Source: Flavobacteriaceae bacterium TMED48
Lineage (GTDB): Bacteria > Bacteroidota > Bacteroidia > Flavobacteriales > Flavobacteriaceae
Direction: 5' to 3'
DNA: 5,332 nt
NCBI GenBank assembly: GCA_002167945.1
Contig: NHDB01000010.1
Location: forward strand, 16,279-21,610
Both the position numbers and the translations under genes were made by a program. Positions within the stretch are counted from its first letter, which is position 1; each line of letters opens with the position of its first letter. Below the pieces are notes generated by a model. That model had not been told where the DNA came from. It made no database searches and saw only the letters and a list, made by a program, of their open reading frames with translations. This document shows positions 1-5,332 of the stretch, in pieces.

Positions 1-572
1 CCTTCACAAAAAATAATTCTTTTAGCAAGAATACCTTTATACTCAATGCAATTCTTTGAAATTATAAGAGATGAGGGATCGAAGGGTTCATTTAAAAATT
101 CATTTGGACTGCGTGTTTCTTTAAATCTTTGGAGAAGTATGTTGATTTCCAATTTACCAAGCTTCTCGACAATTCCATATCCTGCTTTATTTTTTAAGGC
201 TTTCGTTGTTTTGTGAATTAGTTTTGGCGTTAAAAAGGAAGTCAAACCGTCTCGTTGTGAGGCAACGATCCAATCGTTTTGTTCTACCTGTTTGTAAAAA
301 ATACGATGAATTGGAAGCGGATAAAAAAACTGGTTATTAAGCTCCGATTCAATGTTTTTGTAATAGGCTATAGCATAATTGAGGAAGTCAATTCCATTCC
401 ATGCCATTGTATATCTTTTGAGAACAGTAGGATTGCAAACTCCTGCTGCGTTCCTGCTTGCGCCCTTAAAAGCGGGATCGGAAATAATCAAAAATCTTTT
501 TTGATGCTGACTCATTTGCCAAGCAATATTAAAGCCTGCTAAACCGTATCCTACTAAAATAGAGTCAATCAT
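1..572 (-). CDS. FAD-dependent oxidoreductase (DAO-like), N-terminal part, truncated by window edge
   Basis: The frame is open from the ATG at 572 to base 1 (190 codons plus two bases, no stop), so the gene continues beyond the left edge and only its N-terminal part is seen. Residues 4-19 form a beta strand followed by a dinucleotide-binding GxGxxG loop (GYGLAG, residues 8-13). An acidic residue closes the second strand (IISD, Asp32), as expected for binding the FAD ribose. A segment at about 38-58 (GASRNAAGVCNPTVLKRY) resembles the substrate/FAD loop of D-amino-acid-oxidase-like and MnmC-type oxidases. The last visible residues (RIIFCEG) look like the strand that returns to the FAD site. It lies 68 nt downstream of gldN on the same strand but is separated from it by an intrinsic terminator, so it is probably transcribed on its own. 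The substrate is unknown. I believe such genes often follow gldN in flavobacteria, but no secretion role is established. Family call is good; the reaction is not assignable. Confidence 0.85.
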   Translation of the reverse strand, partial: MIDSILVGYGLAGFNIAWQMSQHQKRFLIISDPAFKGASRNAAGVCNPTVLKRYTMAWNGIDFLNYAIAYYKNIESELNNQFFYPLPIHRIFYKQVEQNDWIVASQRDGLTSFLTPKLIHKTTKALKNKAGYGIVEKLGKLEINILLQRFKETRSPNEFLNEPFDPSSLIISKNCIEYKGILAKRIIFCE

Positions 573-577
573 AATTT

Positions 578-585
578 CAAAAGTA
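578..585 (-). promoter_or_regulatory. Candidate Bacteroidota -7 promoter element (TACTTTTG) for the oxidoreductase
   Basis: Read on the minus strand, the sequence is TACTTTTG, a full match to the Bacteroidota -7 consensus TAnnTTTG. It lies after the gldN terminator and only 5 nt before the oxidoreductase ATG, so initiation would fall at or next to the start codon and give a leaderless or nearly leaderless mRNA. I see no -33 TTTG/TTG at the usual spacing: the nearest TTG is at 612-610, 24 nt upstream and inside the terminator hairpin. In AT-rich DNA an 8-mer with two free positions can arise by chance, so this remains tentative. Confidence 0.35.
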
Positions 586-588
586 CCC

Positions 589-623
589 AAAAAAAAACGC
601 TACTGTTTCCAATAGCGTTTTTT
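589..623 (-). terminator. Rho-independent terminator at the end of the gldKLMN operon
   Basis: An 11-bp perfect inverted repeat pairs 592-602 with 613-623 around a 10-nt loop (603-612). The loop-proximal part of the stem is CGCTA/TAGCG and the base is A/T pairs. On the minus strand the descending arm runs into nine consecutive T (589-597), the classic U-tract. The stem begins 18 nt after the gldN stop codon. The other strand also ends in a T-rich run (618-633), so the hairpin could work in both directions, but no plus-strand gene enters it in this window. It separates gldN from the oxidoreductase. Confidence 0.85.
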
Positions 624-640
624 CGTTTTTTTTATGCTTT

Positions 641-1537
641 TTAGTTACTCCACATATCTTGCTCAAAATCTCTAATTTCAGACTTGATCCGTTCTGACTC
701 TAAAAGCTGACGGAGCGCATCTTCATATATGTATTCGTTCACTTGGCGGGCTTCATAAACATTTTCTTCTCTGTATATAGTTGCGTTGAAGCGTCGAGAG
801 TTTAACATATGATCGTAAGTGATCGGTTGTGAAGAATTTCTAGTATTGAATACCCCATTATTTACAAGAGCTTCTCGTGTATCTGGAAACCAAATCCAAA
901 ACAAAGGCACTAGGGCATCTTTCATTGCCTCTGGCCCTTGGCTTAGAGTAGAAACATCCGGTGCTACAGGAGCAATCCCCAAAAGTCTGTACTTTAATTC
1001 TCCTAAGCGTTTATTAAAAAACCAGGTCCCTTTGATACGGTATTGAACTATTTTGTCTGATTCAATTTTATAAGTATCGTAATCGTCATCTGTAACTTCC
1101 TCGCCAGCATTAGACTTTGATATTCCTTCAGCAGATAAATTTCTAGAAACCAAGATATCTGTCAAATCTTCAAAGGTCAATTTTTCGTTTTCATTAAAAT
1201 AAGAGGTAGAGTAAATTTCTGTAATCTCACCAGAAGCGATATTGTCGTATAAAATTCTGAACAAGGACTTTCGATTATTCGACAATAAACCGTTATTGAT
1301 TGTCGGATAGTAGTAGGGGAAGTTAATTCGCTCATTGAGATCGATAATCTCCCATATCGTTTTTGACCAAAGAACATCACGGTCATCTATATAACCGTAT
1401 GCAATAGGACTCTGATTTTCAACTACTTGCATTCCTACTTCCTGAGGAACTTTAGCATTGAGAAGGTTAGCTTGTGACCAACTGGAATTGGAATGCAAAG
1501 CAACTAGCAATAGTAAAATAAAAAATCCTTTTTTCAT
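641..1537 (-). CDS. gldN: Gliding motility / T9SS protein GldN (PorN)
   Basis: GldN is the periplasmic partner of the lipoprotein GldK. The two form the ring-like assembly under the outer membrane that the GldM shaft contacts, and it is needed for T9SS secretion. The 298-aa product has a typical signal peptide (KK at 2-3, hydrophobic core 5-14, likely cleavage near residues 22-23, WSQA) and no lipobox. Recognisable family segments are VLWSKTIWEIIDLNER with NFPYYYP (55-78), the hydrophobic WFFNKR...YRLLGIAPV block (172-191), PLFWIWFPDTREAL (211-224) and NSRRFNATIYREENVYEARQ (246-265), followed by a charged helical C-terminus. The protein contains no cysteine. Its length fits the family at about 300 aa. 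The start lies 14 nt after the gldM stop with no Shine-Dalgarno, and the signal peptide begins directly at this ATG. It is the last gene before a strong terminator; no second copy (gldO) follows. Confidence 0.95.
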   Translation of the reverse strand: MKKGFFILLLLVALHSNSSWSQANLLNAKVPQEVGMQVVENQSPIAYGYIDDRDVLWSKTIWEIIDLNERINFPYYYPTINNGLLSNNRKSLFRILYDNIASGEITEIYSTSYFNENEKLTFEDLTDILVSRNLSAEGISKSNAGEEVTDDDYDTYKIESDKIVQYRIKGTWFFNKRLGELKYRLLGIAPVAPDVSTLSQGPEAMKDALVPLFWIWFPDTREALVNNGVFNTRNSSQPITYDHMLNSRRFNATIYREENVYEARQVNEYIYEDALRQLLESERIKSEIRDFEQDMWSN

Positions 1538-1551
1538 CTTCGTCAGGTTGA

Positions 1552-3129
1552 TTAATTTATCGTAATCGAAATTGGCGATGTTTGTTTCAACTTATAACTC
1601 GGGTTTGAGGGAATTATTACTTCAATATCAGAAATAATTATTGTTTGGCCATTCTTAATGCGACTTAAACTATTAATTGCTTTTCTGTCTAATTTGTTTC
1701 CTTTAATCACCATACTCGGTTGCCCAGGAGCTCTAAATCTAAAAGATTTGGTCTCTAAAGGTAAATCAAAATCAAAATCCTCTAATCTAGCCTCTACTGA
1801 ACCTCGCTCCAGACTTGACTTTGGGATAGTAAAAGAACCAGATTGGCCTCTAAAATAACCTGCCGGTTTTGGGATATCTTTGATTCTGAAGCTAGAAACT
1901 GAGGAAACTCTATTCCCGTCAGGAAGTGTTCCAGAGACATTTATTTTTACTTCTCTCCCTTTGCCAGGAAATAAATTATATTTACTTCCTCTTATTCTTT
2001 TTAAGCCGGGAGCAGAAGCTTTGACTTTTGAGTCAATTATTCCTGGAATAGATATTGTAATTGGATTTTGTACACCTCTATAAACTACATTCATTTTATC
2101 TGCAGAAATCACTGCAGAGTTAGGTTTTGAAATAACAGTATACGTTTGATTTACATTTATACGAGACTCTTCTCCTTCATCTAAAAAAACTAAATCTCCA
2201 ACAATAGAATGGTCACCAGGGTTTCCTGAATTTACTTTCAACTTAATTCCCCCTGGAATTAAATCATAATCATTTTTTGTCAAAGTTCGTCCATCAAGTT
2301 TTAATTCAACAGAATTTGGGTTTTGTGCTCCACCCTTTCGACCAAGTATAACACTCCCGTCAAATACTTCTCCTGGATAATAAGCCCCTTTCTCAGTTAA
2401 CAACATACTAGAATAGTTGTTTGCATTTACTTTTGAAGACATTTTCAACTCTTTACCCATTAGGGTTGTTAACACATCATGTTCCGTTTGACGGATATCA
2501 TTTTGCATCATAGTGAGTTTAGCAAGAGAGGAAATAAGAGGAAATCCTTTAAAACTTGCATCTAACCAAGGCTCGTCTATATTATCTCTATTTTTTACAT
2601 TGTTGTTCATGTCACCAGTAAAAAATCGTGCCTCAACCATTTCGATATATTCAGGGTATTGACTTCCAAAAACCTTAATAACGTTACCTCTGTAGTTTTG
2701 AATCATATCGATGAAAGCGCTTTTAGCTTCGTCTGAGCCTTCCTTAAACCATATAACATCCAATGCTTCACCTTTATCCATCTGTGAATATTCCTTTAAC
2801 TCAGGATCTTTTTCTCTCTGGGTTTCAGTGATCTTATTCTTTACTTTTTGTATTTCATCAAAAAAAGTATCAGATTCTTTTTTAATTTCATCTGCTGTTC
2901 TTTTATGACCAATCCACTTTCCTCCTTTTTCAGATGCATTGACAGCTATGTTTTCAAGAAGTAGATTGTTACTTTCAGATATACGAACATTTGCGTCGGC
3001 TATCTTGACAAACATCTGTCCAAATCCATCGAGTACCTCTTTACTAACATTTAATGCGAGCATGGTAATAAATACCAAGTACATCAGACTGATCAGTTTC
3101 TGTCTGGGGGTTTCTTTTGCTCCAGCCAT
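1552..3129 (-). CDS. gldM: Gliding motility / T9SS motor shaft protein GldM (PorM)
   Basis: GldM is the inner-membrane-anchored subunit of the T9SS rotary motor. A GldM dimer has its single transmembrane helices inside a GldL ring and extends a long periplasmic shaft to the GldK-GldN ring. The 525-aa product begins with a short cytoplasmic tail (TPRQ, Arg9) and one transmembrane helix at about 11-28 (KLISLMYLVFITMLALNVSK), the most conserved family signature. A helical D1 domain follows (about 35-225, rich in charged residues, with KGFPLISSLAKLTMMQNDIR at 194-213). Three beta-rich Ig-like domains come next: about 228-320 (GAYYPGEVFDG), about 325-415 (NVVYRGVQNPITIS) and about 420-525 (PKPAGYFRGQSG). 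These limits are approximate. There is no cysteine. Length matches the family (about 510-525 aa). It starts 6 nt after the gldL stop (ACACAA spacer), so it is tightly coupled to gldL. Confidence 0.97.
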   Translation of the reverse strand: MAGAKETPRQKLISLMYLVFITMLALNVSKEVLDGFGQMFVKIADANVRISESNNLLLENIAVNASEKGGKWIGHKRTADEIKKESDTFFDEIQKVKNKITETQREKDPELKEYSQMDKGEALDVIWFKEGSDEAKSAFIDMIQNYRGNVIKVFGSQYPEYIEMVEARFFTGDMNNNVKNRDNIDEPWLDASFKGFPLISSLAKLTMMQNDIRQTEHDVLTTLMGKELKMSSKVNANNYSSMLLTEKGAYYPGEVFDGSVILGRKGGAQNPNSVELKLDGRTLTKNDYDLIPGGIKLKVNSGNPGDHSIVGDLVFLDEGEESRINVNQTYTVISKPNSAVISADKMNVVYRGVQNPITISIPGIIDSKVKASAPGLKRIRGSKYNLFPGKGREVKINVSGTLPDGNRVSSVSSFRIKDIPKPAGYFRGQSGSFTIPKSSLERGSVEARLEDFDFDLPLETKSFRFRAPGQPSMVIKGNKLDRKAINSLSRIKNGQTIIISDIEVIIPSNPSYKLKQTSPISITIN

Positions 3130-3135
3130 TTGTGT

Positions 3136-3780
3136 CTATTTTTTAGTCATTGCGTTCAGCATACCACCATAAACGTTGTTAAGGGATGCTAAATTTGCAG
3201 ATAAACTCTCCATCTGAGCTCTAAGTTGTTCTGCATTTTGATTCACTTTATCATTAAACTCCGCATTGCCTTGAGCATCTTGGATTTGTTTTTGATAATT
3301 TGCATTCAATTGTTCAAGCTGAGTAGCAGCTTTTGCTAGTTCTTGACTGTAGTTCTGCGAAGCCGATACCGCCTCTGATGCAGGAGATAGCGCTTTTGCA
3401 GAATTTTCTAAATCTTTGATGCTACTCGCCAGGGAATTCATCAAGCTTACATCTAATTTTGCTTCTTGCATTAAAGCATCAATTTTTGAAGAAAATCCTT
3501 CCTCTCCACCTCCTGATGATGTCTTGGTAGATCCCTTAATTTTTTTCACATAATCTTGATGCTCTTCTTTAATTTCTCCAGTATTCAATGCTGCAACTGT
3601 AAAAATTAATGCCTCAGTACCAAGACCAAGTCCAAGAACTAATCCCCCAGTAATCGGTCCAATTTCTAAATGTAGAATTTTAAAAAGTGCACCTATAATC
3701 ACAACCGCACCACCTAACCCAAAGAGCATGTGCATCATCACTTTACCTCTTAATCTTTTGTTTAAAGCTTTATCTGTCAT
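3136..3780 (-). CDS. gldL: Gliding motility / T9SS motor stator protein GldL (PorL)
   Basis: GldL is the cytoplasmic-membrane subunit that, with GldM, turns proton flow into rotation. The 214-aa protein has a basic N-terminus (KRLRGK, 9-13 region), transmembrane helix 1 at about 15-34 and helix 2 at about 43-65. They are joined by a very short periplasmic turn (HLEIGP, 37-42). The segment VVIIGALFKILHLEIGP (26-42) is a family hallmark. Lys34 in helix 1 and Glu56 in helix 2 (GTEALIF) sit 22 residues apart, like Lys27 and Glu49 which I recall as functionally essential in Flavobacterium johnsoniae GldL. The C-terminal part (about 97-205) is a cytoplasmic helical/coiled-coil region rich in Ala, Gln, Asn and Leu, after a flexible linker (STKTSSGGG, 84-92). 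No cysteine occurs. The annotated start gives a 7-residue longer N-terminus than F. johnsoniae as I recall it; Met15 would cut into helix 1, so the upstream ATG is preferred. Confidence 0.96.
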   Translation of the reverse strand: MTDKALNKRLRGKVMMHMLFGLGGAVVIIGALFKILHLEIGPITGGLVLGLGLGTEALIFTVAALNTGEIKEEHQDYVKKIKGSTKTSSGGGEEGFSSKIDALMQEAKLDVSLMNSLASSIKDLENSAKALSPASEAVSASQNYSQELAKAATQLEQLNANYQKQIQDAQGNAEFNDKVNQNAEQLRAQMESLSANLASLNNVYGGMLNAMTKK

Positions 3781-3805
3781 TTTTTTTAATTTTTGTTAAA
3801 TATAA

Positions 3806-3825
3806 GATGTTTTGGAAAAACAATC
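3806..3825 (-). other. Small hairpin in the gldK-gldL intergenic gap
   Basis: GAT-GTTTT (3806-3813, plus-strand sense) pairs with AAAAC-ATC (3817-3825) with one bulged A at 3822 and a 3-nt loop, giving 8 bp of mostly A/T pairs. It begins 2 nt after the gldK stop codon. No U-tract follows on the minus strand, so it is not a terminator. It could mark mRNA processing or protection between gldK and gldL, or be chance in AT-rich DNA. A TATATTTA element just downstream (minus strand, about 3804-3797) differs from the -7 consensus only at the last base and might give weak internal transcription. Confidence 0.25.
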
Positions 3826-3827
3826 AA

Positions 3828-5201
3828 TTATCTCATTTTTACTTTTGGAGTGCCCAAGTAGTCCTGGACAGTTCTAAATCCGATATAGCTTCTAGCAGTA
3901 TCAGAATATTCATAATCTCTTGAACTTACCCTAAGATAATAAGCAACATCTTTCCATGACCCTCCTCTAACAACCTTTTTTGGTTCACTAGAAATTGCCA
4001 TACTTGGATTAAGTGATGATACATATTCGTATCCCCCACTATTATAAGAAGAGTTGGTCCACTCGGCTACATTTCCAGCCATGTTGTAGAGGTTATAGTC
4101 ATTTGGTAAATACGATTTTGCCTCTACGGTGAAAACTGCTTGGTCAACCGCATAATCACCTCTTAAAGGTTTAAAATTTGCTAAGAAACATGCTCGATCA
4201 TTTAATAAATACGGTGATCCCCACGGATAAGTCCCAGATGGGATTCCTCCTCGGGCAGCGTACTCCCATTCCCCTTCATTAGGTAATCTGAAACGGCTAA
4301 CATTAGGTTCACCTTTATCTCGTTGGTAGCCATTTTTAAAGTTAGTTCTCCAGTTGCAAAAAGCAACAGCTTGGTTCCAAGAAACTCCAACAACAGGATA
4401 ATCTTGATAGGCAGGATGGGAAAAATAATCATTGTGCAGAGGTTCGTTGTAGGAATATACAAAATCTTTAATCCATACGGTAGTATCTGGATAGATTTGA
4501 ACCTCTTCTTTCTTGATAAAGGGAGTCCTATCAATAAATTGTCGTTTTGTTCTTTTAGATTCTGCTGCAGCAGCCTCGGCATCAAACCAAGTGTAAGCAT
4601 AAACTAATTTGGCAACATCTAGTTTAATCTCTCCGTTGTACCACAGTTCAGGAGGAAGATACAGAGAATCCATAACCTCGGCGTAATTTTGATCAACATA
4701 ATCTTCAGTATCCCAGGATAAGTCAGCATCCCAGTTTAAAGCTTTTCCTGCATACAAATCTTCACTTAAATCGTAATAGTTTGTGCGCATATATTTTTGA
4801 AATTCACTCAGATCGGTAGTATCCGCATCTTGAAATCCAAATTCTCCAATTCCCTCACTATCTTCTCCTAACTCCAATTCATCAGCCTTTCTAGCTAGCA
4901 TGGCTAGAGCAATAGAATCTTTCACCCAATAGACAAATTGGCGGTATTCACTGTTGGTGATTTCTGTTTCATCCATATAAAATGATGGAACGGTAACAGT
5001 TCGTGCAGGTGCGTTTTGAAGTTGGGCGATGTCCTCATCGGATTTACCCATGATGTATGCGCCGCCTTCAACAAGTGTCATCCCATAAGGCTTATCACCG
5101 AACCATTTCTTTTGCCTGACACCGGTGAGTTCTCCCCTGTTCTTACTTCCGCAAGAAGCTATGATTAGGAAAATCGTAAACAGGACTAAATGTCTTTTCA
5201 T
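3828..5201 (-). CDS. gldK: Gliding motility / T9SS outer-membrane lipoprotein GldK (PorK), FGE-sulfatase-like
   Basis: GldK is a lipoprotein on the periplasmic side of the outer membrane that forms the T9SS ring with GldN and receives the GldM shaft. The 457-aa product has a type II signal peptide with lipobox IASC (Cys17 the lipidated residue). The +2 to +7 residues (GSKNRG) are not acidic, unlike the usual Bacteroidota surface-export signal, which agrees with a periplasmic location. The fold is that of formylglycine-generating enzymes: MTLVEGGAYIMG (41-52), YMDETEITNSEYRQFV (75-90), YPVVGVSWNQAVAFCNWR (268-285), FRLPNEGEWEYAARGG (304-319), NMAGNVAEWT (373-382), VVRGGSW (410-416) and YIGFR (439-443). 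An acidic, Tyr-rich insert (about 95-260) interrupts it. After VVRGGSW there is no cysteine where FGE has its catalytic pair, so it is a structural rather than enzymatic homologue. First gene of the operon; 47 nt separate it from gldL. No Shine-Dalgarno precedes the ATG. Confidence 0.96.
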   Translation of the reverse strand: MKRHLVLFTIFLIIASCGSKNRGELTGVRQKKWFGDKPYGMTLVEGGAYIMGKSDEDIAQLQNAPARTVTVPSFYMDETEITNSEYRQFVYWVKDSIALAMLARKADELELGEDSEGIGEFGFQDADTTDLSEFQKYMRTNYYDLSEDLYAGKALNWDADLSWDTEDYVDQNYAEVMDSLYLPPELWYNGEIKLDVAKLVYAYTWFDAEAAAAESKRTKRQFIDRTPFIKKEEVQIYPDTTVWIKDFVYSYNEPLHNDYFSHPAYQDYPVVGVSWNQAVAFCNWRTNFKNGYQRDKGEPNVSRFRLPNEGEWEYAARGGIPSGTYPWGSPYLLNDRACFLANFKPLRGDYAVDQAVFTVEAKSYLPNDYNLYNMAGNVAEWTNSSYNSGGYEYVSSLNPSMAISSEPKKVVRGGSWKDVAYYLRVSSRDYEYSDTARSYIGFRTVQDYLGTPKVKMR

Positions 5202-5241
5202 TAATATTTCAATTAGAACCAGAATTTGAATCTGACTACAT

Positions 5242-5281
5242 AAAACTACTTAATTTTCGCTATTTAAACGATTAAGTTTTT
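5242..5281. other. AT-rich hairpin in the region upstream of gldK, possible weak bidirectional terminator
   Basis: CTTAAT (5249-5254) is the exact inverse complement of ATTAAG (5271-5276). A second CG/CG pairing (5258-5259 with 5269-5270) is possible inside. AAAA (5242-5245) and TTTTT (5277-5281) flank the arms, so on either strand the stem is preceded by A and followed by T, as in bidirectional terminators. The stem is short and mostly A/T, with a 16-nt interior. It could end a gene lying to the right, form part of the gldK leader, or be chance. Confidence 0.25.
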
Positions 5282-5305
5282 ACTTTATTGTTTAATACAA
5301 AGAAA

Positions 5306-5313
5306 CAAATCTA
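5306..5313 (-). promoter_or_regulatory. Candidate -7 promoter element (TAGATTTG) upstream of gldK
   Basis: On the minus strand the sequence is TAGATTTG, a full match to the Bacteroidota -7 consensus TAnnTTTG. It would start transcription near 5300 and give a gldK leader of about 100 nt. The matching -33 element would fall just beyond the right edge of the window (19 nt are visible upstream), so it cannot be checked. The 131 nt upstream of gldK contain no other full match on this strand and no plus-strand ATG, so a divergent gene does not begin here. Confidence 0.35.
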
Positions 5314-5332
5314 CGGCATTTAATTCATTCTT

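Noticed and set aside
279..542. Plus-strand open frame of 87 codons
   Set aside because: It lies wholly antisense to the oxidoreductase, whose frame has a clear FAD-binding motif; the plus-strand translation shows no recognisable domain.
592..623. The hairpin as an attachment site or riboswitch for the downstream gene
   Set aside because: A short perfect stem with a nine-T tract directly after gldN is fully explained as an intrinsic terminator.
819..1046. Plus-strand open frame inside gldN
   Set aside because: Antisense shadow of a well-conserved GldN region (PLFWIWFPDTREAL and YRLLGIAPV); no start signal or domain of its own.
1177..1386. Minus-strand frame overlapping gldN in another register
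   Set aside because: Overlaps the conserved N-terminal GldN block; the translation has no family features.
1658..3172. Several plus-strand frames of 65-77 codons opposite gldM (1658-1858, 1880-2083, 2711-2908, 2939-3172)
   Set aside because: All are antisense to GldM domains that match the family along their full length; their hydrophobic runs come from complementary AT-rich codons.
4202..4607. Minus-strand 132-codon frame and plus-strand 94-codon frame within gldK
   Set aside because: Both overlap intact GldK coding sequence including its FGE-like core; neither shows a domain or plausible start context.
3828..5201. GldK as an active formylglycine-generating or sulfatase-modifying enzyme
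   Set aside because: The catalytic cysteine region lacks cysteine, and the neighbouring gldLMN genes and length identify it as the T9SS lipoprotein.
5216..5236. Imperfect palindrome CAGAATTTGAATCTG upstream of gldK as an operator
   Set aside because: Only 4-bp arms (CAGA/TCTG) with a mismatch in the centre; expected by chance in AT-rich DNA.

Overview
This window carries the complete core of the Bacteroidota gliding-motility / type IX secretion system (T9SS) locus. Four consecutive minus-strand genes, gldK, gldL, gldM and gldN (orthologues of porK-L-M-N), are followed on the same strand by the 5' part of an FAD-dependent oxidoreductase that runs off the left edge. The AT-rich composition, the absence of Shine-Dalgarno sequences, the TAnnTTTG-type promoter elements and the GldKLMN proteins themselves all point to a Bacteroidota genome. 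The protein sequences look most like Flavobacteriia. Genus is not determinable from what I can see.

Layout in transcription order (right to left): 5332-5202 is an upstream non-coding leader with a candidate -7 element and an AT-rich hairpin. gldK (5201-3828) encodes an outer-membrane lipoprotein with an FGE-sulfatase-like fold. A 47-nt gap with a small hairpin follows. gldL (3780-3136) encodes the inner-membrane stator of the proton-driven motor. After 6 nt comes gldM (3129-1552), the inner-membrane-anchored, periplasm-spanning rotor/shaft. After 14 nt comes gldN (1537-641), the periplasmic partner of GldK. A strong intrinsic terminator lies at about 623-589, and the oxidoreductase starts at 572 and continues past base 1. 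A TACTTTTG element sits between the terminator and that start.

From knowledge of the family, GldL and GldM form a rotary motor in the inner membrane powered by the proton motive force. The GldM periplasmic shaft reaches the GldK-GldN ring attached to the outer membrane, and so energises T9SS export and, in gliding species, adhesin movement. The short spacings support co-transcription of gldLMN, with gldK probably the first gene. The oxidoreductase is probably a separate transcription unit and has no known role in the machine.

I found no RNA genes, mobile elements, CRISPR arrays or long repeats, and no stretch above 300 bases without a gene. The system is a known one. The points worth a second look are a non-catalytic FGE-like GldK, the terminator-promoter arrangement before the oxidoreductase (possible leaderless start), the gldK leader, and the absence of a gldN paralogue (gldO) and of porP/sprF next to the operon.
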